Made by a program: the position numbers and the translations under genes
In this document: positions 54,328 to 62,292 of the stretch, piece by piece
Layout: every line of letters starts with the position of its first letter
Position numbering within the stretch: position 1 is the first letter of the stretch
Notes under the pieces: generated by a model
The model's database searches: none
The model's input: the letters and a program-made list of their open reading frames with translations, nothing else
Told to the model about the DNA's origin: nothing
Assembly: GCF_003076135.1 (NCBI RefSeq)
Contig: NZ_QDGZ01000002.1
Coordinates: 310,001 to 374,000, forward strand
From: Nocardioides gansuensis
GTDB taxonomy: Bacteria > Actinomycetota > Actinomycetes > Propionibacteriales > Nocardioidaceae
Length of the DNA stretch: 64,000 nt
Direction: 5' to 3'

Positions 54328-55275
54328 CTAGTCCGCCGATGACACGGGGTTGGCCCGCCACTCCTCCCGGAGGTCCGTGCACACATCGCGCAGCAGGTCG
54401 ATCAGCTCGTCGACCAGGGGCGCCAGTCGGGTGTCTGTGGCGTGCACAGCCCAGAGTCGCCGGCTCAGGCGCGGACGTTCGAGCTCGCGGTGCACGGCTC
54501 CTGGGGTGCGCCGAACCGCCAGCCGCGACAGCACCGCGACCCCGAGACCGGTGCCGACCATCGCCTGGGCGACGTCGTAGGACTCGGTCTCGAACTGGAC
54601 CCGGGGCCGCAGGTCGTGCTCACGCGCTATCCGGTCGAACTGCTCGCGCGCCGTCTCGCCCGAGAGGATCGCGACCCACGGCTCGTGCCGGAGCTGGGAG
54701 AACCGGACCCGCCTCTCGGGAGGGGTGAGGGCCAGTCGGTGCTCGGCCGGAAGGCATACGACCAGTGGGTCATCGAGCAGCGGCACCCCGGTCAGCCACG
54801 CGGCCAGGTCGGGCGCGTCGTCGTACGTGGCCACTATCGCCAGGTCGAGCTCCCCCCGCGTGACCCGGGAGCGAAGATCGGTGCTGGTGCCTTCCACGAT
54901 CGACAGATCGCTGCCCGGCCGACGGTGCCGTAGCGCGGTCATCGCCTCGGGCAGGACTCGAAGAGCCACGGAGAGGAAGGCCCCGATGCGCAACCGGGCC
55001 ACGGCTCGCCCCAGGAGGTCGTCGAGCTCGGCAGCGGCCGCGTCGCAGGCTTCGTCGATCACGAGTCCGTACTTCGCCAGGACCGAGCCGGCCTCGGTGA
55101 GTCGTGCGCCACGAGGTCCGCGATGGACGACCGGCACGCCCCAGTCGCGCTCGGCCTTGGTCACCTGGGCGGTCAAGGCCCCGGGGGTGAGTCGCAGCTC
55201 GGCTGCGGCGCGAGCCAGCGATCCGTGCTCGGCCACCAAGGCGAGCATGCGGAGCTGGGACGGATCAACAGCCAT
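54328..55275 (-). CDS. LysR-family transcriptional regulator
   Basis: A 315-residue LysR protein with helix-turn-helix at 1-60 (LRMLALVAEHGSLARAAAEL, RLTPGALTAQVTKAE) and an effector domain. Divergent from a LysE-type exporter gene, the classical ArgP/LysG-LysE arrangement, so it probably activates export when an amino acid accumulates. A palindrome (55300-55316) lies between. Confidence 0.9.
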   Translation of the reverse strand: MAVDPSQLRMLALVAEHGSLARAAAELRLTPGALTAQVTKAERDWGVPVVHRGPRGARLTEAGSVLAKYGLVIDEACDAAAAELDDLLGRAVARLRIGAFLSVALRVLPEAMTALRHRRPGSDLSIVEGTSTDLRSRVTRGELDLAIVATYDDAPDLAAWLTGVPLLDDPLVVCLPAEHRLALTPPERRVRFSQLRHEPWVAILSGETAREQFDRIAREHDLRPRVQFETESYDVAQAMVGTGLGVAVLSRLAVRRTPGAVHRELERPRLSRRLWAVHATDTRLAPLVDELIDLLRDVCTDLREEWRANPVSSAD

Positions 55276-55299
55276 TCAAACATTCTAATGCTCCTGCAT

Positions 55300-55316
55300 A
55301 GAGAAGTGATTTCTCT
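55300..55316. promoter_or_regulatory. Palindrome between lysR and the exporter gene
   Basis: AGAGAA-N5-TTCTCT is a perfect inverted repeat in an AT-rich patch, 24 bp from the LysR start and 21 bp before the exporter start. Likely LysR binding site. Confidence 0.6.
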
Positions 55317-55337
55317 GAATGCTCAGAGTCGCGCAGG

Positions 55338-55925
55338 GTGGCGTGCGTGGTCAGCCAACTCGTCGCGTTCCTTCCCGTGGTGACTCTTCTGGTCCTGGTC
55401 CCTGGCGGGAACAACCTCCTCGTCCTCCGGACGGCCGTGGAGATCGGCACCGACGCCGCGCGAGCCGCGACCGCCGGCACGAGCGCAGGGATCGCCGCCT
55501 GGTCGGTGGCAGTCGCCCTCGGCGTCGGTGGGCTCGTCGCCGGCCTGCCGGGCGGGCTCGACACCCTGCGCATCCTGGGCTCGGTGGCCATGATCGCCAT
55601 GGGGCTGTGGGCGATGCTGCCGAGACATTCGACGCCCGCCGAGGCGCCTCCGTCGTCCGGCTTCCTCACCGGACTGGCCGTGTGCGTGACCAACCCCCGC
55701 ACCCCCCTGACCGCCGTCTCGTTGCTCCCGCAGTTCTCGCTCCCCGAGGCAGGCGTGCTGAGCACCCTCGCCCTCGGTGTGGAGTGGGCGGCGGTAGCCG
55801 GCGCCTGGAACCTCCTCTGCCTCAGCCTCGCCCGCGGGCGCCTCGACGGCGCACGCGGACGGACACTCGCCCGGATCGGCGGACTGATCGTGTGCGGCGT
55901 AGGAGTCCTGGGACTACTCGTCTGA
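55338..55925 (+). CDS. LysE/RhtB-family exporter
   Basis: A 195-residue membrane protein with about six helices; VPGGNNLLVLRTAVEIGTDA and FLTGLAVCVTNPRTPL match the LysE/RhtB motif PGPnxxxxxxxxxxxG and the NPK-type second repeat. It exports amino acids or similar. The GTG at 55338 is used; GTG at 55347 is possible. Second motif has NPRT instead of NPK. Confidence 0.85.
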   Translation: MACVVSQLVAFLPVVTLLVLVPGGNNLLVLRTAVEIGTDAARAATAGTSAGIAAWSVAVALGVGGLVAGLPGGLDTLRILGSVAMIAMGLWAMLPRHSTPAEAPPSSGFLTGLAVCVTNPRTPLTAVSLLPQFSLPEAGVLSTLALGVEWAAVAGAWNLLCLSLARGRLDGARGRTLARIGGLIVCGVGVLGLLV

Positions 55926-55934
55926 CGGGCGCGC

Positions 55935-56108
55935 TCAGCCGACCGCGTGCGACGGATCGGACTCCGGCTGCGCGGCCGCAAGCCGGGCGAGGACAGCCCG
56001 GATGAGAGCGACGGTGTCGGCCTCGTCATGTCCGAAGCTATGGAGATAGGCCGTCATCCCGTGGCGGGTGATCTCCAGCTCTTCGTCTGTGAGATGGATG
56101 GTGTTCAT
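55935..56108 (-). CDS. 57-residue conserved protein, function unknown
   Basis: Encodes MNTIHLTDEELEITRHGMTA followed by YLHSFGHDEADTVALIRAVL, a two-helix soluble protein. TACGCT (minus strand, 56115-56120) ends six bases before the ATG and GGAGG abuts the start. The remaining 56109-56329 shows nothing recognisable apart from a short AQAAWRASFLGG frame. Confidence 0.65.
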   Translation of the reverse strand: MNTIHLTDEELEITRHGMTAYLHSFGHDEADTVALIRAVLARLAAAQPESDPSHAVG

Positions 56109-56329
56109 GCCTCCAGCGTAGGTCGATCGGGCATGCGGACACGGCAAAAAGCCATCGAAGTGACAGCGCCACAGCGGCGCAACCGCCGTCAGGCCACCTT
56201 CGCGGCGAGGCAGTATGTCCCCATGGGAGCGGTCTCCAACGGACGCGCCATCAGCGCCGCCCTCCGAGGAAGGACGCCCTCCAGGCCGCCTGAGCGATGA
56301 CGACGAGCGCACCAGCGACGGCACGTGCG

Positions 56330-57298
56330 TCAGCGTCCCTCGACCCAGGCCCGCAGCCACGTGTCGAGCTCCCGGTAGACCACCTTCCGCACGTCGGGCA
56401 GCGAGAGCACGACGTCGTGCCGGGCCCCGTCGACCGCGATGCTGGTGACGTGGGTGCCGATGCTGGAGGCCCAGCGGCGGATCTGCCTGACGTCCAGCAC
56501 GACGTCGCTGCGGTGCACGGGATCGCCCATCTGGGAGGGGAAGGCGGAGCGTCGCGACGAGAGCACCAGCGTGGGCGCGGCGATCTTGAGGCCGCGGTGC
56601 AGCTCGGCGTGTCCGCGCCGGATCGCGCGCAGCCAGCCGGCGTAGACCGGCCAGGACTGCTCGGGCTTCCAGGCGAGGTCGAAGGCCCACTCGCCCTCAT
56701 GGTCGCGGTGCAGGGAGCGGGCGTAGAACCCGTTGACCTTGCGGGGGATGACCCGCCGGGGCTGACGCGCGCCGAGCTGGCTGACAGCCAGCTTGCCGGC
56801 GGGCGTGCGCAGCCAGGCGGAGCCGTGCATGTCGAGCCAGGGGGAGTTGAGCACGAGGCCCGTGAGCTCGGCCGGCTGCCGCTCGTTGAGCCACAGCGAC
56901 ATCGTCAGTCCGCCCGTGGAGTGCGCGCTGCCGATGATCTCGGTGTGCCCGTCGCGCTTCGTGGCGCGCTGCCACGCCTCGTCGAGCTCGGGGAAGTATT
57001 CGCGCAGGTCGGCGACGTAGTTGGGGGTCTGGTGCTCGCGGATGGACCGGCCGTACTTCCGGAGGTCGAGGGCGTAGAACGTGTATCCCCGCGACGCCCA
57101 CCACTCGGCGTACTCCGTCTGGAAGAAGTAGTCGGCGAAGCCGTGGACGTGCAGCACCGCCCGCGTCGTCGGCTCGGCGTGGCCGAGGTCGGCGGGGGAG
57201 AGGCGCACGAGCGTCGCGACGACGGGTCCCTCGTCGTCATCAGGCAGCTCGATGGTCTCGACGGTGTACGGCGCTCCCAGGACGTCCTCGCTCGGCAT
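56330..57298 (-). CDS. Alpha/beta hydrolase (monoglyceride-lipase/lysophospholipase type)
   Basis: A 322-residue alpha/beta hydrolase of the serine aminopeptidase S33 group: oxyanion HVHGFADYFF, nucleophile SAHSTGGL (Ser in H-S-T-G-G), Asp in the VDVRQI/VHRSDVV region and His in GARHDV. No signal peptide. Cytoplasmic lipid ester hydrolysis is likely. TAGGCT lies six bases before the ATG. Next to an ABC-2 exporter on the same strand. Confidence 0.88.
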   Translation of the reverse strand: MPSEDVLGAPYTVETIELPDDDEGPVVATLVRLSPADLGHAEPTTRAVLHVHGFADYFFQTEYAEWWASRGYTFYALDLRKYGRSIREHQTPNYVADLREYFPELDEAWQRATKRDGHTEIIGSAHSTGGLTMSLWLNERQPAELTGLVLNSPWLDMHGSAWLRTPAGKLAVSQLGARQPRRVIPRKVNGFYARSLHRDHEGEWAFDLAWKPEQSWPVYAGWLRAIRRGHAELHRGLKIAAPTLVLSSRRSAFPSQMGDPVHRSDVVLDVRQIRRWASSIGTHVTSIAVDGARHDVVLSLPDVRKVVYRELDTWLRAWVEGR

Positions 57299-57321
57299 GC
57301 CCCCAGCCTAGGGATGCCCGG

Positions 57322-58278
57322 TCATCCGCGGGCGTAGAGCTCGCGGATGACCTCCTCGATGTCCGGCTCCTGGATGGAGAGGTCGGCGACGTCGTACGAC
57401 GCGGCGACCGCCGAGACGATCGGTGCCGCGCTGGCGTCGGCCGGGAAGGCCAGCCACTGCCGCGGACCCTCGACGCGGCGGACCTCCGCGCCCGGTACGG
57501 AGATCGGCTCGGCCTCGTCCACGAGGTCGACGACGAGCGTGCGCGTCGAGCCACCCTGGCGGTGCAGCTCGGCCAGCGGCCCGTCGAAGACGGTCGTGCC
57601 GTGGTCGATGACGATCACCCGGTCGCACAGCGCCTCGATGTCCTGGAGGTCGTGGGTGGTGAGCATCAGGGTCGTGCCGTTCTCGGCGTTGAGCGCGCGC
57701 AGGAACTCGCGCAGCCGGCCCTTGCTGATCACGTCGAGCCCGATGGTGGGCTCGTCGAGGTAGAGGATCTCGGGGTCGTGCAGGAGGGCGGCGGTGATGT
57801 CGCCGCGCATCCGCTGGCCGAGGCTGAGCTGGCGCACAGGCGTGTACAGCAGGTCGCCGAGGTCGAGCAGCTCGACGAACCGGTCGAGGTTGGCGCGGAA
57901 GGTGGGCTCGGGGATCCGGTAGATCTTGCGGAGCAGCTCGAAGGAGTCGCGGAGGGGGAGGTCCCACCACAGCGTGGTGCGCTGCCCGAAGACCACGCCG
58001 ATGCGCCGAGCGAGCTCGGTGCGCTGGACCGCTGGCTCGAGGCCGCCGACACGCAGGTGACCTCCGGTCGGCACCAGGATGCCAGTGAGCATCTTGACCG
58101 TCGTCGACTTCCCGGCGCCGTTGGGCCCGATGTAGCCGACCATCTCGCCGGCGGGGACGTCGAAGCTCAGGTCGTGCACCGCGTGCACCGTCGTCGCCCG
58201 GCGCCGTAGCCCGCCGGTGCGCCTGCGGACGGTGAAGGTGCGCTCGAGGTCGCGCACCTCGATGAGGGAGTCGGCCAT
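57322..58278 (-). CDS. ABC-2 exporter ATP-binding protein
   Basis: A 318-residue ATPase: Walker A GPNGAGKST, signature LSLGQRMRGDI, Walker B LYLDEPTIGLD, and the DUF4162-like C-terminus (EPDIEEVIRELYARG). VFGQRTTLWWDLPLRDS is characteristic of the ABC-2 subgroup paired with DUF990/YbbM-type permeases. It is the last gene of a three-gene leftward operon; its ATG overlaps the permease stop by one base. Confidence 0.92.
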   Translation of the reverse strand: MADSLIEVRDLERTFTVRRRTGGLRRRATTVHAVHDLSFDVPAGEMVGYIGPNGAGKSTTVKMLTGILVPTGGHLRVGGLEPAVQRTELARRIGVVFGQRTTLWWDLPLRDSFELLRKIYRIPEPTFRANLDRFVELLDLGDLLYTPVRQLSLGQRMRGDITAALLHDPEILYLDEPTIGLDVISKGRLREFLRALNAENGTTLMLTTHDLQDIEALCDRVIVIDHGTTVFDGPLAELHRQGGSTRTLVVDLVDEAEPISVPGAEVRRVEGPRQWLAFPADASAAPIVSAVAASYDVADLSIQEPDIEEVIRELYARG

Positions 58279-59114
58279 CAGGATCCTGTCGAGGTGTAGT
58301 GGCGTACGCCGGTGCGCCAGGCCAGCAGGGCGAGCGCCATCGAGACGACGGCGGCGACGGGGGAGCAGAACTGCAGCCAGGCCGGCATGCCGAACGGGTC
58401 GTCGCGCCCCAGCAGGTAGAGGCAGGGATACCAGTTCACGAAGGCGATCGGCAGCACGAAGGTCAGCGACACCAGGACCTCGCGCGGGAAGACCGTCAGG
58501 GGATACTGCGTGACCGTGTTGCCGCCGTAGGTGAAGCCGTTGGCGAACTCGCTCGCATCGGTGGTCCAGAACTGGATGCACGAGAAGCCGACGAAGAGCG
58601 CGAAGAAGATCACGGTCGCGCTGGCCATCATCACCACCGCCACGAGCACCCGCAGGAGCGTCCAGTCGACGACCGGGGCCGCCCACGCGAACACCACCGC
58701 CGCCTGGGTGATCCGGCCGAGCCGGCGGAGCGTGAACTGGTCGGCGCACACCTGCACCAGGAGCGGCACGGGCTTGGTGAGCATCTGGTCGAGCCGGCCG
58801 GTGCGGACGTAGGTGCCGATCCTCTCCACGCTCCCGATCAGGGTGTCGGCGATCCCGATGCCGATGCCGCTCGCACCGTAGAGCAGCGCGACTTCGCGGA
58901 GGCCGAAACCGCCGAGGTGGTCGATGTTGGCGAACATGATCCACAGGCCCACGAAGTCCAGCCCGTTGATGAGCATGCTGCCGACCACGAGCATGACGAA
59001 TGAGCCGGGGTAGACCCAGGCCGCGCGCACCCACAGCCACGTGATGTCGCCGTACGCCGTCACGGCCGGTCGAGCGCCTCCGGCCGGTCGAGCGGAGTCG
59101 AGACCCCTAGCCAC
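58278..59114 (-). CDS. ABC-2 family transporter permease
   Basis: A 278-residue permease with six membrane segments of the ABC-2/DUF990 family (VYPGSFVMLVVGSMLINGLD; GRLDQMLTKPVPLLVQV). The GTG at 59114 overlaps the first permease stop; the extra N-terminal residues it adds (about 17) lie on a repeat (59060-59103), so GTG at 59063 is a fair alternative. Confidence 0.87.
   Translation of the reverse strand: MARGLDSARPAGGARPAVTAYGDITWLWVRAAWVYPGSFVMLVVGSMLINGLDFVGLWIMFANIDHLGGFGLREVALLYGASGIGIGIADTLIGSVERIGTYVRTGRLDQMLTKPVPLLVQVCADQFTLRRLGRITQAAVVFAWAAPVVDWTLLRVLVAVVMMASATVIFFALFVGFSCIQFWTTDASEFANGFTYGGNTVTQYPLTVFPREVLVSLTFVLPIAFVNWYPCLYLLGRDDPFGMPAWLQFCSPVAAVVSMALALLAWRTGVRHYTSTGS
59060..59103. 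repeat. GGTCGAG-type palindromic repeat
   Basis: CGGCCGGTCGAGCG occurs twice (about 59062 and 59081), the second continuing as GGTCGAGCGGAGTCGAGACC, an imperfect palindrome resembling intergenic REP-like elements of Nocardioides-type genomes. Confidence 0.5.
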
Positions 59115-59904
59115 CCTGCACCACCACCTTGCGCGTCGCGGCGCGCATCACGAGCGAGCAGCAGCCGAGCAGGACGACGATCCACAGCAGCTGGAAGCCG
59201 AGCGCGGCGAGGGCGTCACGGCCCGTGTGCGTGCCCAGCCACAGGTCGTTGGGCACCTGGATGATGGCGGACCACGGCAGTGCGTTCGCCAGGGTGCCGA
59301 GGGAGCCGGGGAAGAGGACCAGGGGCAGCGTCGTCCCGCTGAAGAACATCGCGAGCGCGGCGCTGAGCACCCTGGGTCCGGTGGCGTCGAGGAGCCAGAA
59401 GGCTGTGCACGCCACCAGGAAGCGGATGGCGAAGCTCACCGTCACGGCGAGTGGCAGGCTCACCGCGAAGACGAGCGCGGCGACGGGGGAGTCGGGGAGC
59501 CGGAGGTCGAAGAGCAGCATCCCGACGAGCGTGGGGGCGAGGCCCCGCGTGAGCAGGTGGTACGCCGAGCGGCCGAGGTCGGCGGCGAGGTACCACCGGA
59601 TCAGGCCGACCGGGCGGTAGAGGTCGATCGCCACGTCACCGCTGCGGATCCGCTCGGCCAGGTCGTCGGTGGTGCCGCCGCCCCAGATCGCCACGGTCAT
59701 GAGCAGTCCCTGGGTGAGCCACACGAACGTGACGGCGTCGACCGCGTCGTAGCCACCGGCGTCGGGGTCCTGTGCCCAGAGCGCGAGGTAGGCGAAGGAG
59801 TAGATGACCCCGAAGACGGAGTTGGTGAAGATCCCGGCCAGCGTGGCCGACCGGTAGGTCGCGTATCGGCGGAACGCCCGCGTCGCGATCGCGGCGTAGA
59901 GCAT
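59107..59904 (-). CDS. ABC-2 family transporter permease
   Basis: A 265-residue ABC-2 permease with six membrane segments (FGVIYSFAYLALWAQD; VLSAALAMFFSGTTLPLVLF). The segment ERIRSGDVAIDLYRPV resembles the RTGRLDQMLTKPV of the second permease, so the two are paralogous halves of one exporter. The ATG at 59904 has GGGGGAGG upstream. Substrate unknown. Confidence 0.9.
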   Translation of the reverse strand: MLYAAIATRAFRRYATYRSATLAGIFTNSVFGVIYSFAYLALWAQDPDAGGYDAVDAVTFVWLTQGLLMTVAIWGGGTTDDLAERIRSGDVAIDLYRPVGLIRWYLAADLGRSAYHLLTRGLAPTLVGMLLFDLRLPDSPVAALVFAVSLPLAVTVSFAIRFLVACTAFWLLDATGPRVLSAALAMFFSGTTLPLVLFPGSLGTLANALPWSAIIQVPNDLWLGTHTGRDALAALGFQLLWIVVLLGCCSLVMRAATRKVVVQGG

Positions 59905-60054
59905 TCCGGCCTCCCCCCTCGACTGGACCACCGGCAGACCGGCGAATCTACCCACTTTGGGGTACGCGGGGCATCACGACCGTCCGCGTCGTCCAAACGG
60001 GGCGATCGTGACAGGCAGGAGGGCCTTCCGCCGCGAACAAGGGGGTTACACCAG

Positions 60055-61023
60055 ATGACGAAGAAGAAGCGCACATGGGGAGCTGTGGCCGGCACGATCG
60101 GCTTGATCGTCGCACCGGTCGGTGTAGTGCTCGCCGCACCAGGCCTGGCAGGAGCCGTGCAGGACTACGGCACCGTCCGCATCGCCGACCCCGACAACAC
60201 CGGGGTCTGCCAGCCGCAGTCCGCCCACGTCCAGGTCACCGGCAACCAGACCTCGGTCGTCTACACCGCGCCCGCAGGGATGCTGGTCTCCAGCTATTGC
60301 GTGAAGGCAGGCTCGGACGAGCAGGGTGACGGACCGGTGTACGTGACGGTCTCACCTCCGGCCCGCACGGTGACCATCAAGCACCCGAGCGGCAAGGCCC
60401 TCAGCCACTACACGGTGACGCTGGTCCGGGGGCCGTCGACCACGACGTCGACGTCGAGCCCGACGACGACCACGTCGAGCCCGACGACGACCACGTCGAG
60501 CCCGACGACGACCACGTCGAGCCCGACGACGACCACGTCGAGCCCGACGACGACCACGTCGAGCCCGACGACGACCACGACCCCGACCACGACCACGACG
60601 TCGGCCCCGGCCACCACGGCCACCACGACCACGACGACCACGGCCACCACGACCACGACGATCACGCCGTCCGTGACGACGACCCACACCACCACGGTCT
60701 CGCCCGGTACGCAGACGCCCACCCCAGTCGCAGGGGAGCAGGAGGAAGCGGCCGAGGACGACGTCGAGGTCAAGGATGAGCAGCCCGTGAAGCAGCCGCA
60801 GGCTCAGGAGCAGGTCCAGGAGGCTCAGCCCGAGGTCGCCGGCACGCAGGCGGAGATCCCGACAGTCGTCAACGCCGGGCTGTCCGGGGACAGCCAGGCA
60901 CCTGCCGAGGTGCCCTTGTGGGCCCTGGGTCTGGGTGCGGCCGGCTTGGCCTTCCTCGCGATCGCGCTCATCCTCTCCCGGGTGGTCCGGGCACGTCGAG
61001 GAGGTGCGCACGCTGCGCGGTGA
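60055..61023 (+). CDS. Secreted/membrane-anchored surface protein with Thr-Ser-Pro stalk
   Basis: A 322-residue protein. The signal peptide (WGAVAGTIGLIVAPVGVV) is followed by a small beta domain with two Cys, a low-complexity stalk of SSPTTTT and Thr repeats (about 125-215), a Glu/Gln-rich spacer and a C-terminal helix (LWALGLGAAGLAFLAIALIL) with basic tail. The layout is that of a cell-wall or membrane-anchored surface protein. No LPxTG-like sorting signal is visible, though a sortase gene overlaps the 3' end. Confidence 0.82.
   Translation: MTKKKRTWGAVAGTIGLIVAPVGVVLAAPGLAGAVQDYGTVRIADPDNTGVCQPQSAHVQVTGNQTSVVYTAPAGMLVSSYCVKAGSDEQGDGPVYVTVSPPARTVTIKHPSGKALSHYTVTLVRGPSTTTSTSSPTTTTSSPTTTTSSPTTTTSSPTTTTSSPTTTTSSPTTTTTPTTTTTSAPATTATTTTTTTATTTTTITPSVTTTHTTTVSPGTQTPTPVAGEQEEAAEDDVEVKDEQPVKQPQAQEQVQEAQPEVAGTQAEIPTVVNAGLSGDSQAPAEVPLWALGLGAAGLAFLAIALILSRVVRARRGGAHAAR
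60454..60579 (+). repeat. Six 21-bp tandem repeats in the surface-protein gene
   Basis: Units start at 60454, 60475, 60496, 60517, 60538 and 60559, each coding SSPTTTT with essentially identical bases. Copy number is likely variable. Further Thr-rich imperfect repeats continue to about 60700. Confidence 0.9.
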
Positions 61024-61672
61024 CACAGCGCTCTCCCGGCTCACGGCCGTCCTGGCCGTGGCCGGGGTGCTGCTGGTGGTGGTCGCCGCACTCCTGCTGA
61101 GCAGGGGTACGCCGGCCCGGGTCGAGGGGCCCACGCAGGCCCTCGACCCGGCCGGGTCGCCCACGGTCGCGGCGAGCCCGAGCTCCAGGTCCTTCGGGCC
61201 GCCGCTGGTCTCGAGCGGTCCGCGGCACCACCTCCCCGCGGGGCCGCCGCTGCACGTCGCGGTCCCGTCCCTGGGACTGGCGGCACACGTGGTGCCCGTG
61301 TCCGCCGACGGCAGGACGCTGAACCCTCCGGGCGACCCGGGTGTCCTCGGCTGGTGGGTGGGCGGAGCCTGGGCCGGTGCCGGACGAGGCAGTGCGCTCG
61401 TCACGGGTCACACGGTGCACGCCGGTGGCGGGGCGCTTGACGACCTGGAGCGGATAAGGCCAGGCGCTCAGGTCCAGGTCCGCACGACGCGAGGGCAGAT
61501 CGACTACGTGGTGACCGACGTCGCGGTGCTGGGCAAGGAGGAGATCGCCCGGCGCGCGCCCGAGCTGTTCAGCCAGGAGGTGGCGGGGCGCCTGGTGCTG
61601 GTGACCTGCGAGGACTGGGACGGCGAGGGCTACCGCTCCAACGTCGTGGTGACGGCCCGGCCGCGGAGATGA
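61004..61672 (+). CDS. Class F (actinobacterial) sortase
   Basis: A 222-residue sortase: membrane helix (AVLAVAGVLLVVVAALLL), linker, and catalytic domain with His in VTGHTVHAGG, Cys in LVLVTCEDWD and Arg in YRSNVVVTA. It attaches proteins to the wall. The GTG at 61004 overlaps the surface-protein gene by 20 bases. Confidence 0.85.
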   Translation: MRTLRGDTALSRLTAVLAVAGVLLVVVAALLLSRGTPARVEGPTQALDPAGSPTVAASPSSRSFGPPLVSSGPRHHLPAGPPLHVAVPSLGLAAHVVPVSADGRTLNPPGDPGVLGWWVGGAWAGAGRGSALVTGHTVHAGGGALDDLERIRPGAQVQVRTTRGQIDYVVTDVAVLGKEEIARRAPELFSQEVAGRLVLVTCEDWDGEGYRSNVVVTARPRR

Positions 61673-61673
61673 C

Positions 61674-62177
61674 TCAGCTGTCGCCGAGGTTGAGCACCCC
61701 GACGTAGCGCCCCCGGCCGTCGCGGCGGACGGCGATGCCGATCCGGCTGGCGCGGTGCTTCAGCAGCACCGCCTTGTGCGCCGGTGACGCCAGCCAGGCC
61801 TGGACGGCCTGGGCGGGGGTCAGGCGGGAGCCGCGGATGAGGTTCTCGCCCGCCCAGCTCTGGTGACAGCGCCTCAGCACCACCGACTGGTCCCGGTGCA
61901 GCAGGTCTCCGAGGTCCACGAGGTGCCGGGACCAGTCCTCGGCGATGCCGTCGAGGCAGGCGTCGGCGACCCGGATCACCGGCACGCGTGCCCGCTCGCG
62001 GGCCTTGTTGATCTCGACGATGAGCTGCTGCTCGAAGGTCTCCATCGCCGACGCGTAACGCGCCTTGCGCATGGGACGGTGGACCTCCGCGGTGCCGGCG
62101 TGCGCCGGCATCAGGGCGGCCGACACGGCGCTCAGCACGAGCACGGCCAGGGGGCGGGCGAAGCGGCCTCTTAGCAC
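61674..62177 (-). CDS. Secreted CAP-domain (SCP/PR-1) protein
   Basis: A 167-residue protein with a signal peptide (LAVLVLSAVSAALMPAHAG) and a CAP domain: FEQQLIVEINKARERARVPV, SWAGENLI and PAQAVQAWLASPAHKAVLL with the conserved His and Glu residues. GTG start. Convergent with the sortase gene. A possible promoter, TATTCT on the minus strand near 62253, precedes it. Confidence 0.88.
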   Translation of the reverse strand: MLRGRFARPLAVLVLSAVSAALMPAHAGTAEVHRPMRKARYASAMETFEQQLIVEINKARERARVPVIRVADACLDGIAEDWSRHLVDLGDLLHRDQSVVLRRCHQSWAGENLIRGSRLTPAQAVQAWLASPAHKAVLLKHRASRIGIAVRRDGRGRYVGVLNLGDS

Positions 62178-62292
62178 TGCTTTTCTCCATCAGGTGGTGA
62201 GTCTTGACGTCTGCTCGACGTGGACCCCCCCATCCCAGGACGCAGCCTAGAATAGAAATTGACGATTCCATGAGGAAATCGGCAAACCTGAC

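Noticed and set aside
60454..60700. CRISPR-like array
   Set aside because: The repeats are contiguous, have no spacers and code for Ser-Pro-Thr in frame.
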